The notes under the pieces were generated by a model that was given only the letters and a program-made list of their open reading frames with translations, was not told the origin of the DNA and searched no databases. From NCBI GenBank assembly GCA_964059195.1, contig CAXKWD010000009.1:47897160-47961159 (forward strand): DNA of 64,000 bases, read 5' to 3'. This DNA is from Ectobius pallidus (lineage: Eukaryota; Arthropoda; Insecta; Blattodea; Ectobiidae). Shown here one piece after another: positions 24,546-34,206 of this stretch (within the stretch, counting starts at the first letter, position 1; each line of letters starts with the position of its first letter). Made by a program: the position numbers and the translations under genes.

Positions 24546-25235
24546 TATTGTACGTTTCTGTAAATACAGCATTATAAATATAATTATCCTTGTGTAGGCC
24601 TAAATATTGTAAATATGTACTGTATTATTTCTCAACATCCTGCCTGCTTTCCATTATCCTGCTTTACTGTTTTCATCAGTACTTGAATTTCTTTGGTCAA
24701 TGCTTGCAAAAATGAAATTCATAGGCCTAACTACTTGTATACCTCATTAAGCAATATACATTGTATATATGCTGATGAGTTCTAAATCCTTGAGCTTCAT
24801 TCATCACAAGATCTACAGTACCAAATATCCACATATACATTAACAGTACAATTTAATAATCATAATTATGAAAAATGTATCGTGTTCTAGCATTACGTAA
24901 ATATTATAACAAGCTTGTGAGTGCAGTACCTGGTATACACGGATATTAAAATTAAATGCTTCTCAGGAGATGTAAAGGTACGTGTAGATGAAAATATGAA
25001 GAGTTGTTTTAGAGGAACTAAGTAAAATCGTTATTTAGAGTGTGTACAAGACTAACTCATTCAGATGTTCATAATAATTGGCTTACCCGAATTGTTTTAT
25101 ATAAAAATTTCAAACTTTCAGAAAAAAAAGTAAATACTGTACAAAATATTTTGCAAATCCTATGAATTAAAATTTAAAGCTAATTTTCACGAAAATGTAT
25201 TAAAGTGAAACAATTAGTTTTGGTAGGAACTTGTT
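24546..25235. other. Unassigned AT-rich spacer
   Basis: No coding signal or recognised repeat. Confidence 0.4.
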
Positions 25236-25272
25236 AAAAAAAAGTGTGTGTGAAACGCCATGCGACAGAAGT

Positions 25273-25311
<39 letters not shown>

Positions 25312-25878
25312 GGATTATTGGATTTTTCAAATTTTGGATTGTTGGACTTTTTAATATTGGGTTTTTGGACTTTTTAAATTTTTGATCTTTTAATTCTTTA
25401 ATTTTGGATTTTTAATTTAGGATTTTTTTACATTTTAGATCATAGAATTTTTTTAGTTTTTGGATTTTATAATTTTCTATTTTTAATTTTGGATTTTTTA
25501 TTTTTATATTTTAGATTTTATAATTTTGGATATTTATGTTTTAAATTTTGGATTTTTATTTTTTTAAATCTTGGACTTATTAATTTTGGTTCTTTGAATT
25601 TTGAAATTTTGGATTATTTAAATGTTGGATCTTTGTTTTTTTATTTTGGATTCTTTTTATTTTTAAAATTTCAGATTTTCGATTTTTTAATTTTGATTTT
25701 TGGACTTTTTCAGTTTTGGATAAGCCTAATCATTGAGTTGATTGTTTTCTGTGCAGTCCGTTCCGTCATACCTCAGTAATTTCATGACGATTTTGAGCGT
25801 AATTCTAATTTCGTGACGATTTTGAGCTCTCGATTTACCCCTACCTCCGCTAAAGAAGTTTTACTTAAAATATTATCG
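25236..25878 (+). repeat. GGATTTTT-filled element, copy 1
   Basis: Begins with an A-run, GTGTGTGTGAAACGCCATGC and GACAGAAGTGAAACTT. It ends ATTTCGTGACGATTTTGAG...AAAGAAGTTTTACTTAAAATATT. Between them lie about 450 bp of degenerate tandem repeat of the form TTTTGGATTTTTTAAT on the plus strand. The same ends and filling occur at 45415-46130, and an inverted copy without the filling at about 47700-48226. GAAGTGAAACTT near one end and AAGTTTTACTT near the other are inverted relative to each other. The class is unknown; the 45.4 kb copy shows it inserts as a unit. Confidence 0.75.
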
Positions 25879-26163
25879 TTATCGTCATTTAATTAAGTTA
25901 GTTTAGCTGTAGTGTAAATTATGTTATTTCCCGACTTAATTCCTGCATTATCAAGCACAAAAATAAGTTACTGTGTCATCAGGACTTTGAAAAACAAATT
26001 TATTTCTGCAGCTATATAGGTTCATTAAGTAGCTTCTGAGACTGTTGCCCATTCCCACTCAACAGATGGCACCTCTGTGCCAGTGGACATTTAGAACAAA
26101 GGGAATACAGTAGAGTGGACGGTATTACTTATTGAGAGTATTTGCTTTAGTGCTCATACCATC

Positions 26164-27687
26164 ATGGCGGACAAGCTAGAAGCGGATACGCCCCCTTCAC
26201 CCCAGAGTTTACCTATAATACTTACTGAATCTTTCCCGACACAAATGGACCAGGTTCCTACACCTCAGATTATGGTTCAGGAAAACATGGATAATTCCAA
26301 GATCCAGAATATATTGATTTCTGACACTGTGAATAACCCCTTACCAGTACAGGAGGCCGTACCGAACACAGGGCATACTAAACAACATAAATTTACATAT
26401 ACTGCCAGGGACGCCGCCCCTTATGTCATACTCGTTGAATTTCAAACGAACTCCATATTTACGACTCACCCTATGAAGTTAGGGAGACTTCTGTTCTCAA
26501 ACGACACCAATCTTAACATCCTAAGTATATACAAAGCAGGATTCAATAAGTTGGAAATTAAATTCCAATACTACCATGAAGCTAACGACTTTCTCCTGTC
26601 GTCTTTTGACGAAAACATGAATACAGTCTCATACATCCCTTTTCAATATATTCATTCTAAAGGTGTCATCCGCCACATAGATATAGACATTTCAGAGGAT
26701 GAGATTCTTAAACATGCAAAACCGGACAATGGAGCCACCATACATCATGTTCATAGATTTCAAAGGAAAGTGATATCGCCCGAAGGACAAATTACATACA
26801 CCCCCACTACGACCTGTTTAATAACCTTCCGCAGCCAACTATTACCCCGTTATATACACTTATACTATTATCAATGCCCAGTAGCAAAGTACACAGAACG
26901 AGTGAGACAATGTGCGAATTGCGGCAAATTTGGTCATGGCAGTAAAGTATGCCGTAACCCTACTAAATGCCTAAAATGTAGTGAAGATCATGTGACCACC
27001 CAATGTAAGGCCACGGCCATGAAATGCACCAACTGTCGGATGGCCCACGAGGCTAGGAATAAAGAGTGCCCCTCTTACAAGTTAGAAATGTCAATAAATG
27101 CCAAAGTCGACAGCTTACGCATCACGCGATATGAAGTGGTACAGATCATTAAAGGACGTAAGTCCTACGCTAATATAGCCATGGCAAACTCTATTTTTCC
27201 TGCACTCCCCAGTTTAACTCCCCGCCCAAAGATGGCTGCACCAATGCCCAGTACGACGCCCTCAAGCAACGGTCCCGAGGCCCCGACCCCGACACCAATC
27301 AAGAGGAAACCTACAATCACCCCAGATCGCCCAGAACAAAAAAAGAAAGTGTCTATGCCCAATCCTTCAAGATGGTCAGCTCTTTGGCAGCGGGAACACA
27401 CCCCGTCCTCCGGACCAGTCTTCAGACAACAGTCACAGTCACCAACTGCTGCAAACCCCCCTACATCCCCTACGCCGCAGAGACCCCTGTACTCTCCTCG
27501 ACCACCACGGTCAGATTCTTCAGATATCACAGAGGGAATTCCCCAATTCTTTCTTATGGAAAGAAAGGCATTTCTAGACCATCTCAAACTCTTACAAGAT
27601 GGATTCCAAGATTTGGAGCCCTCCAAGCGAGCACATCTCGATCAACTTCTTCACGACATGAAAACAGCCACATCACCCAATTACTAA
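26164..27687 (+). CDS. ORF1, Gag-like nucleic-acid binding protein with CCHC knuckles
   Basis: A 507-residue protein. The N-terminus is polar. Residues of roughly 85-235 form the predicted RNA-binding region of jockey-type ORF1 proteins. Three adjacent zinc knuckles follow at about 255-310: CANCGKFGHGSKVC, CLKCSEDHVTTQC and CTNCRMAHEARNKEC. The last third is Pro/Ser/Thr-rich and likely disordered. Such proteins coat the element's RNA and form the ribonucleoprotein that is integrated. The ATG chosen is the first in the frame. The ORF stops 44 bp before ORF2, so ORF2 would need reinitiation or internal entry. Confidence 0.88.
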   Translation: MADKLEADTPPSPQSLPIILTESFPTQMDQVPTPQIMVQENMDNSKIQNILISDTVNNPLPVQEAVPNTGHTKQHKFTYTARDAAPYVILVEFQTNSIFTTHPMKLGRLLFSNDTNLNILSIYKAGFNKLEIKFQYYHEANDFLLSSFDENMNTVSYIPFQYIHSKGVIRHIDIDISEDEILKHAKPDNGATIHHVHRFQRKVISPEGQITYTPTTTCLITFRSQLLPRYIHLYYYQCPVAKYTERVRQCANCGKFGHGSKVCRNPTKCLKCSEDHVTTQCKATAMKCTNCRMAHEARNKECPSYKLEMSINAKVDSLRITRYEVVQIIKGRKSYANIAMANSIFPALPSLTPRPKMAAPMPSTTPSSNGPEAPTPTPIKRKPTITPDRPEQKKKVSMPNPSRWSALWQREHTPSSGPVFRQQSQSPTAANPPTSPTPQRPLYSPRPPRSDSSDITEGIPQFFLMERKAFLDHLKLLQDGFQDLEPSKRAHLDQLLHDMKTATSPNY

Positions 27688-27731
27688 TTCCCTCCATGTC
27701 ATAGCACATACCATCTCTTTAACAAGTAACC

Positions 27732-30700
27732 ATGCATCCTCATCCAGCTTTTACCCTCCTACAATGGAATGCGCGCAGCATCCGAAACAAGATCCACGAA
27801 TTAAAGCATTTTTTGACCACGCATCCGATAGACATTATAGTAGTTCTAGAAACATGGCTTAAACCTGCCCATAAATTAAAATTTCCCCCCTACACAATCC
27901 TCCGGAACGACAGAACTCATGATGGTGGCGGCATAGCCGTTTTCATCAAACCACACTTACCTATCCAGGACATTCAATATTACACTAACTATTCCACTGA
28001 ATTTCAGGCTATACATGTAACTTTTTCAAAATTCCAATTAATTGCCATCTACAACGCCCCTCGCCATCATATTACCTTAACCTACTGGCAATCCATTTTT
28101 CCGAACCTCCATCTGTCCCCCACACTAATTTGCGGTGATTTTAACCTACCCTTACCCCCAGAAAAAATTAGATTGAACGACCATAACTATCAATTTTTAT
28201 CCCACCTGTCTTCTGGTGGGTTTTCTCTACTCAATTCCGATCAACCGACTCGTCTCGGTAACTATAACCAGTGTAACACATCACCAGATCTATCGTTTAT
28301 CTCGGCTGATATGTTCCCCCATGCTTCTTGGACCCTCGCAACTGACAATATGAACAGTGACCATACCCCCATACTCATTACCCTCAATCATTCCCATCAA
28401 TTATCCCATTCCACACCTCTACTATTGCCCCCCAAAATTCGAGATTGGGAGCATTACACATCTTCTATAGCTCAGGCTACTAGGGCGTACTTACACCAAC
28501 GCAATGCCACAACTACTACCGATGACATTGCCCAAATTATTCATAATTACCTCAATACACATTTTCCCCCCCTCTTCACCAAATCACCTAAACGAAAATT
28601 CAGACCTCCTTGGTGGACCGCTGCATGTTCAGAAGCTGTCGCCCGTCGTCGCCTGGCCTACGCTGCATTCCGCAAATCCCCCTCCCCACGAACATATATT
28701 CAAGTTCGACGTGGTATGGCTATAGCCAAACAAGTCACCACGCGAACACGTAGACACGCATGGCAACAATACTGCGACGAGGTCTCTAGACAATCCACCA
28801 TTACGACGGCCTGGAAAAAGATCAGATTTTTTACAACCAATAAACAACATCCCTCACAGATTATTTACCACCATATAGAACTGCAACAACAATTCTTGAA
28901 CACTCTTACGCCTGTTTCAGTACACCCTGAAGCTCCAAGTTGTGAATCTCTGTCTCCTCCACTTTCTCCTCCCACAGACCCGCTCCTTCAACCTATTCAG
29001 GAGACAGAACTTCGGCAAATAATTACCTCCCACCACAGATCCACCTCCCCCGGACCAGACCGTATTTCATATACGATGATACAACATTTACCGGATAATA
29101 CATTTACGCTCCTGCTGGAGGCATACAACAACGCTCTAGCCCAAACCACTATTCCACGATCGTGGATGGACTTCCATGCAGTACCTATCCTTAAACCACA
29201 TGCCATTACTACTGATGCCGCAAATTATCGTCCAATCATGCTCTGCAACGTCCTTCGAAAGATCTTTGAACAAATTCTCACTGTTCGTCTTTCCTTCTAT
29301 CTGGAAAGGAACGGGCTATGGCCTAAAAACCAATATGGCTTCCGTCGTGGATACAGTACACAACATGCATTATTACATTTGACAACTGAGATTTATAATT
29401 CCTGGACCCATAATCAAGCTCTTCTTACACACTTTTTGGACATTAGCCACGCATATGATTCCGTCAACCTCCATATTCTTTTCCACACACTCGAGTCTAT
29501 ACACGTCCCTCCACAGCTGATTGTTATCATTGCACAGTTATTCCTGGCAAGAAGGATTTCACTACCACCATATTTTTCATACCGCGATACTCGCACTACC
29601 TCCATTGGCTTACCACAAGGATCTTCATTGAGTCCCCTTCTATTTACTATATACATTCGCAATCTCTCTCACACCATATTTACCAATAGTCAGGTCCTCC
29701 TCTATGCGGATGACATCACCCTCTTCACTAGGGTGAATAGAAATACGTTTAAATACCACACCGAGACTGAACAACAAGATCTCCATCTTCTGGAACTACA
29801 ATTAACTGCACTGGGTCTTACCTTAAACCCGCAAAAATGTCATACCATCCTTTTTCATCCACAAAAATTGGCACATCAACCTCGTTTGCGCATATATTCC
29901 ACTCCGATCATGGTTGTACATACCATTAAATTCCTGGGTTTGTATTTTACTTATAATCTTAACTGGACTCCTCATTTCAAACATATACATCAATCCCTTT
30001 TAGCTACCAAACCACTTTTTGATTATATTTCGGGCGCATCATGGGGTTTCCACCCTCAACATCTTCTGATTTTATATAATAATTTAATTCTCTCAAAATT
30101 GGAATATGGGAATATCGTAACCACCCCACCATCAAAATTTTGGCAACGTAAACTTCAAACAATTATCTACCAAATCACCAAAAAGATATTGGGGGTGTCC
30201 GGCAACCCGAATACTCGGGGCGTCTTCCGCGAATTAAAACTACAGCCTTACCCCCTCAGACAACAACTGTCTTCCATCAAACTCATTAGTAAACTTTTCC
30301 ATCATACACAATCCCCGCTATTTAACAAATTGACATACCTACATACTGTACATCAGAGGGAAGACCCAACTATGACCAACCACACCCCCCTCTTCCTGCA
30401 AATTTTTCATCAATTTTATACCCACCCGCTCCTGCTGCGCCTCCCTAGGCCACCCATTTATTGTATAGAATACCCGGTTTTACAATTTGCTGTTCAGACT
30501 GACACCCACACCTTTAGTAAAAAAGATGTTAATATCGCGGACAAATTTCATCATTATATACATCAGTTGACTCAATCAGGTAATAATACAACTCTCCACA
30601 TCTACTTCACGGACGGCTCAAAAACCCCAACGGACGTAGGGGCTGCCTACCTTTCTTACAATTCAAACAATGCACAACAATATAAACTCCATTCTGCTTT

Positions 30701-31406
30701 TTCCAACTATACGGCGGAATTAGTGGCCATTAGACAAGCACTCATTTCTATGCGGTTTTCTTCCACCAATATACTCATCTGTACAGACTCACTCAGCGCA
30801 ATACACAACATAGCGTCCACCAAGCTCTCCACTTCATGTGGTTGGTGGGAAATAAATTGCAAACATCTCCTATATAAGTTATCAATATTACAAAACAATT
30901 CCATTACATTACTATGGATTCCTGCTCACGTGGGCATTCCTGGCAATGAAATAGTAGACGGCCTTGCAAAACAAGCACATTTACACCCGTTCAATTCTCC
31001 ATTTCTCGCCCCTCATACTGACATAGCTACCACTTTACTGAATAATGTCTGGACATCTCATAATTCCCATCGCAACCCGAAGCCATGGTTCTATAACACT
31101 AATCGCTCTCGCAAACAAATAGTCCTCATCTCCAAAATTAAACTTAATGTAGCTTTCACCCCGGCCTTTCTATACAAAATTCGAAAACGCCCTTCCCCCC
31201 TCTGTGACTGTGGGGAAGTTGGAGATATAAATCACATTTTCTTCGGGTGCTGTCTATACCGAAATCATATTAACCATCTACATTCACGTATCACTTCTAT
31301 TAAAGGCATTGGACCTTGGCATATACAATCAGTACTCCATAATTCTGAACTCCAAATGAGCGGTCTCATATATTCCCACGTAAAAAAATGTAAAATGAAA
31401 CTATAA
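27732..31406 (+). CDS. ORF2, endonuclease - reverse transcriptase - RNase H
   Basis: A 1224-residue polyprotein. The APE endonuclease occupies about 1-220 (LQWNARS, LETWL, CGDFNLPL, SDHTPIL). The RT lies at about 430-720, with RPIMLCNVLRKIFE, QYGFRRGYST, the palm segment DISHAYDSV, GLPQGSSLSPLLF, and LLYADDITLF near residue 657 for the catalytic Asp pair. RNase H is at about 955-1085: YFTDGSKT (Asp), YTAELVAI (Glu), ICTDSLSAI (Asp), IPAHVGIPGNEIVDGLAK (His, Asp). A CDCGEVGDINHIFFGC zinc motif ends it. It nicks target DNA and copies its RNA there. All key residues are present and the frame has no break. The domain order fits the I/jockey group; the exact clade needs a tree. Confidence 0.92.
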   Translation: MHPHPAFTLLQWNARSIRNKIHELKHFLTTHPIDIIVVLETWLKPAHKLKFPPYTILRNDRTHDGGGIAVFIKPHLPIQDIQYYTNYSTEFQAIHVTFSKFQLIAIYNAPRHHITLTYWQSIFPNLHLSPTLICGDFNLPLPPEKIRLNDHNYQFLSHLSSGGFSLLNSDQPTRLGNYNQCNTSPDLSFISADMFPHASWTLATDNMNSDHTPILITLNHSHQLSHSTPLLLPPKIRDWEHYTSSIAQATRAYLHQRNATTTTDDIAQIIHNYLNTHFPPLFTKSPKRKFRPPWWTAACSEAVARRRLAYAAFRKSPSPRTYIQVRRGMAIAKQVTTRTRRHAWQQYCDEVSRQSTITTAWKKIRFFTTNKQHPSQIIYHHIELQQQFLNTLTPVSVHPEAPSCESLSPPLSPPTDPLLQPIQETELRQIITSHHRSTSPGPDRISYTMIQHLPDNTFTLLLEAYNNALAQTTIPRSWMDFHAVPILKPHAITTDAANYRPIMLCNVLRKIFEQILTVRLSFYLERNGLWPKNQYGFRRGYSTQHALLHLTTEIYNSWTHNQALLTHFLDISHAYDSVNLHILFHTLESIHVPPQLIVIIAQLFLARRISLPPYFSYRDTRTTSIGLPQGSSLSPLLFTIYIRNLSHTIFTNSQVLLYADDITLFTRVNRNTFKYHTETEQQDLHLLELQLTALGLTLNPQKCHTILFHPQKLAHQPRLRIYSTPIMVVHTIKFLGLYFTYNLNWTPHFKHIHQSLLATKPLFDYISGASWGFHPQHLLILYNNLILSKLEYGNIVTTPPSKFWQRKLQTIIYQITKKILGVSGNPNTRGVFRELKLQPYPLRQQLSSIKLISKLFHHTQSPLFNKLTYLHTVHQREDPTMTNHTPLFLQIFHQFYTHPLLLRLPRPPIYCIEYPVLQFAVQTDTHTFSKKDVNIADKFHHYIHQLTQSGNNTTLHIYFTDGSKTPTDVGAAYLSYNSNNAQQYKLHSAFSNYTAELVAIRQALISMRFSSTNILICTDSLSAIHNIASTKLSTSCGWWEINCKHLLYKLSILQNNSITLLWIPAHVGIPGNEIVDGLAKQAHLHPFNSPFLAPHTDIATTLLNNVWTSHNSHRNPKPWFYNTNRSRKQIVLISKIKLNVAFTPAFLYKIRKRPSPLCDCGEVGDINHIFFGCCLYRNHINHLHSRITSIKGIGPWHIQSVLHNSELQMSGLIYSHVKKCKMKL

Positions 31407-31520
31407 CATTCCATTTCTTTCCCTGTCCATTACATACGAATTTTCCCGCTGTTTTCTACCAAAGACACCCACGACGCTGAAACTTGGCACTGGCCTAGTG
31501 TGGCGTCCAAAAATAAAAGC

Positions 31521-31543
31521 AGAAGAAGAAGAAGAAGAAGAAG
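31521..31543 (+). repeat. (GAA)n 3' tail of the non-LTR element
   Basis: A run of GAA units immediately after AAAATAAAAGCA, at the 3' end of the element. It marks the end of the insertion 64 bp before the RMI2 start codon. Confidence 0.85.
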
Positions 31544-31607
31544 ATCTTGGTGCTTGGTCTGTTTGTTGAATGGCTTTTTTAAATTTATAAATCGAAATTC
31601 TAGATAA

Positions 31608-31875
31608 ATGTTTGAACATCCAGCACGAAAGATGTTCGTAAAGGATTTACATAAATGTTCAAAAGCATCTGACGATGTTTGGGATTTTGACCTGAGGCTT
31701 GAAAAGATACCGAACATAACCAAAAAAGTTTCTTCATCTTATGTGTGGCTTCAGGGTTACGTCGATCAAGTAGCTGGAAAGGAAAATGAGGTTCTTATAG
31801 TCAACGATAAAACAGGAAAGGTTAAGATTGTTCATTGTAACACAGTTCCAGGTGGAAGTTCATGGTTGAGAAAAG
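31608..31875 (+). CDS. RMI2: RMI2, exon 1 (89 codons plus one base)
   Basis: RMI2 is the small OB-fold partner of RMI1 in the BLM-topoisomerase III alpha-RMI dissolvasome. That complex resolves double Holliday junctions in the nucleus without crossing over. Exon 1 encodes the N-terminal helix region (ARKMFVKDLHKC) and the first OB strands (SSSYVWLQGYVDQV, EVLIVNDKTGKVKIV), in the order of the vertebrate protein. It ends at AAAAG|GTAATT. Joining 31875 to 46903 keeps the frame and gives 147 residues, the length I remember for the human protein. The ATG at 31608 is the only start that leaves the helix intact. The 5' leader is at most 64 bp before a retrotransposon tail, so the promoter either lies in that element or has been displaced. 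Confidence 0.88.
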
Positions 31876-32433
31876 GTAATTTATTTCGTAAAAAATTGTA
31901 AATACCGATACAAGTCAAGTCCAGGGATTGTGGGTACAAAACTTATTAACCTATGTCAAACCCATTAAATAATGGATGTCTCAGTAGCATCTATCGGAAT
32001 TTATTATGTAATACTTTTGGGTTCACATATTAGTAATATTCCGAAAGCCTAAAATCTGCTCCTGTATAAACAAATCGCAGTGTCCATGCAAATTATTAAT
32101 TCTGTAGCATGAGCCACCTCATCTGGGACCATGTCAATCAGAATTAGCTACTGAATTGTTATCATATAAAAATGTAACCTTATGCTTTACTAAAATACTT
32201 CTGGGTCATTCCATGTGAAGTGACCCACAAGGTTTGAAAAATAAATTTCACAAATTTATAGGAAACTCCATATCAAAATAAAGATTGTTAATTACTGATT
32301 ATTAATTTAGTATGGAAATTTGAAATGCACTTCATTTCTTGGTGTAATCAACTTCCAAACTTGAACTTATATATTAAAAAGAAACTGGTGCATTTATGCA
32401 TAAGTTGACAACTCTGAGATCAGAAGAACTAAC

Positions 32434-33673
32434 TGTTCCGTCCAGCATTCGTGTCTGGCCGGATTTGAGGCATTAGCTGGTTTCGCGAGGTCATTCGCCG
32501 TGTTGCTATGGCAACAGGCTTGTGTCTTCGTTTGTTTTATTTTTCTTGTTGTGTCTTCAATATAATTTTAAATATGTTTACTTATCTGTTTGTTCTTTCT
32601 CCCATCAATTCTCATAAGAAATAACATTTGACTGTCGCATCTTTCATTTTTTGGATAGTCATGTTATAATCTCCAACCCAAAGTTTCAGTCTGATTATTT
32701 TTTAGTATATTTTATTCATAATTTTGTGTTTTTAAAGAAACAATTCAGTTTTTAAGTAATGCTATTAATTCTCTTATTTATGTTTTAGTATTTTAATGTA
32801 ACTTAATTGATTTATTTCCAAGATTAATTATTTATTGTTTTTCTTGGCCAATGGGATTCTTGCTTTACGTCACATGTCGTGACGTCTGTCATTCTTGCTA
32901 TTCATTCTTATTCACTCGTTCGAAGTTTTCGCCAGGCTAGTTTTCAGTTCAGAATTCTGAATCTAGTTATTATTGTCGAGCTGGGAATTTGAAGTTTCCC
33001 AGCCCTAGTTATTGCAGAGACGCAATTTAGTACATTCATCAAAGTAATTTATTTGTGATTTAATTACAAATGTGTGAAGCCAAGTTTTTTACTTCCCTGA
33101 TCAAACCGTATGGACTTGAATGCGTAACTCATTAAGTAAAAGGATTTACTGTAAGTACTGCTGTGAAGTGAATATTTCAGAGTGCTTAATTTTAGTTGCA
33201 GTGTCGAAGCAACATCTAAAGGTTCTTCTTTTCGGTCGAAGCAGCAAGTCGACCTTAAAATAATTTGCTGATAGTGCGCATTTACTTCAAGAATAGTGAA
33301 ATTCTTTCTCAGTCGTCCGAGCAAGCGCGACTATAAAAATTGCTCTGCTCTGGTCCTCCGAGCTATTCATCAGTCTTATAAGGCAAGCATGCCTTATTTT
33401 CCAGAAGGAGCTTACTAAGTCGTCTCCCCTTGACTTCATCAACATTTCATCTTCTTCGGCACCGCTAGGAAGAGGAATTTATTTGTAAAGCAAGATACAA
33501 AATTCCATCTTGTATTTTAAAGGGTCTATTTATCATTTTGTCCATTGTGCTCTTTGTATCTTTCAAGGGGCTCAATAAATGTATTTAAACTTGACTTAGT
33601 GTAGCATCCTTCAAACCGGAGAGGTTTCCCCGTGTCCCTATTTCGCCTGCGAGCTACCGTGGGAGCGGGAACA
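32434..33673 (+). repeat. 5' LTR of the BEL/Pao element
   Basis: 1240 bp, TG...CA, with inverted tips TGTTCC/GGAACA. The promoter and poly(A) signal should be here; AATAAATG occurs near 33573-33580. A candidate primer-binding site TGGTTCCTCCGGG begins at 33682; I could not match it to a tRNA with confidence. Confidence 0.93.
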
Positions 33674-34206
33674 TCTCTTTGTGGTTCCTCCGGGCCTAGA
33701 TATGACCCAGAGGCCTATGGTTGAAGATGCATTGATAGTTAGTGACCTATAATTAACGTAAAGTAACTATTCAATACACAGTTTGAATTTGTCTTGGTCA
33801 CTTATTTCAGAGACCTCAGTGATTAGCCACAATTCTAGTCATTCTTATATATCAATCTTGTTCTCCCGGTATAGTTTGCCGCCGGTGTGAGACGCTACCA
33901 TCAGTAGCCATCAGTAATAAGTAGTTTAAAGTCAGTTGCTATAAGTATCTGTGGTTCTCCTCCGCATTGCGTTTGAGGGAGGTCTCTGACAGATTTCAAG
34001 TAAGTTTTTTTGTACTTTCTTGTAAAGTGTAAACATTTACATCTGTGTACTTACACCTGTACAGCTACACACTATTTCTTTGTCTACTCGTATGCTCCTA
34101 TGCGGGCAACTCACTCCATTCTTATAAACAAACCTTAATTTGTCATTGTTGCACCGGCTCTAGGCGGGCAACCTATTTAATTCAGACATTGTAGAAGCAA
34201 GTCGCT

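Larger units (their letters stand above)
26164..31543 (+). mobile_element. Non-LTR retrotransposon with both ORFs intact (EN-RT-RNase H type)
   Basis: ORF1 (26164-27687) and ORF2 (27732-31406) are both open, with 44 bp between them and a 3' region ending in (GAA)n at 31521-31543. The 5' end lies upstream of 26164 but was not fixed. No frameshift or premature stop is visible, and the catalytic residues of all three enzyme domains are present. It could therefore be a recent or active copy. It lies directly upstream of RMI2 on the same strand. Confidence 0.88.

Noticed and set aside
25489..25779. 96-codon Phe/Leu/Ile-rich frame resembling a membrane protein
   Set aside because: Translation of the T-rich GGATTTTT tandem repeat.
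33064..33324. 86-codon minus-strand frame, repeated identically at 39067-39327
   Set aside because: The repetition is because both lie in the LTRs; it is antisense noise, not a conserved gene.
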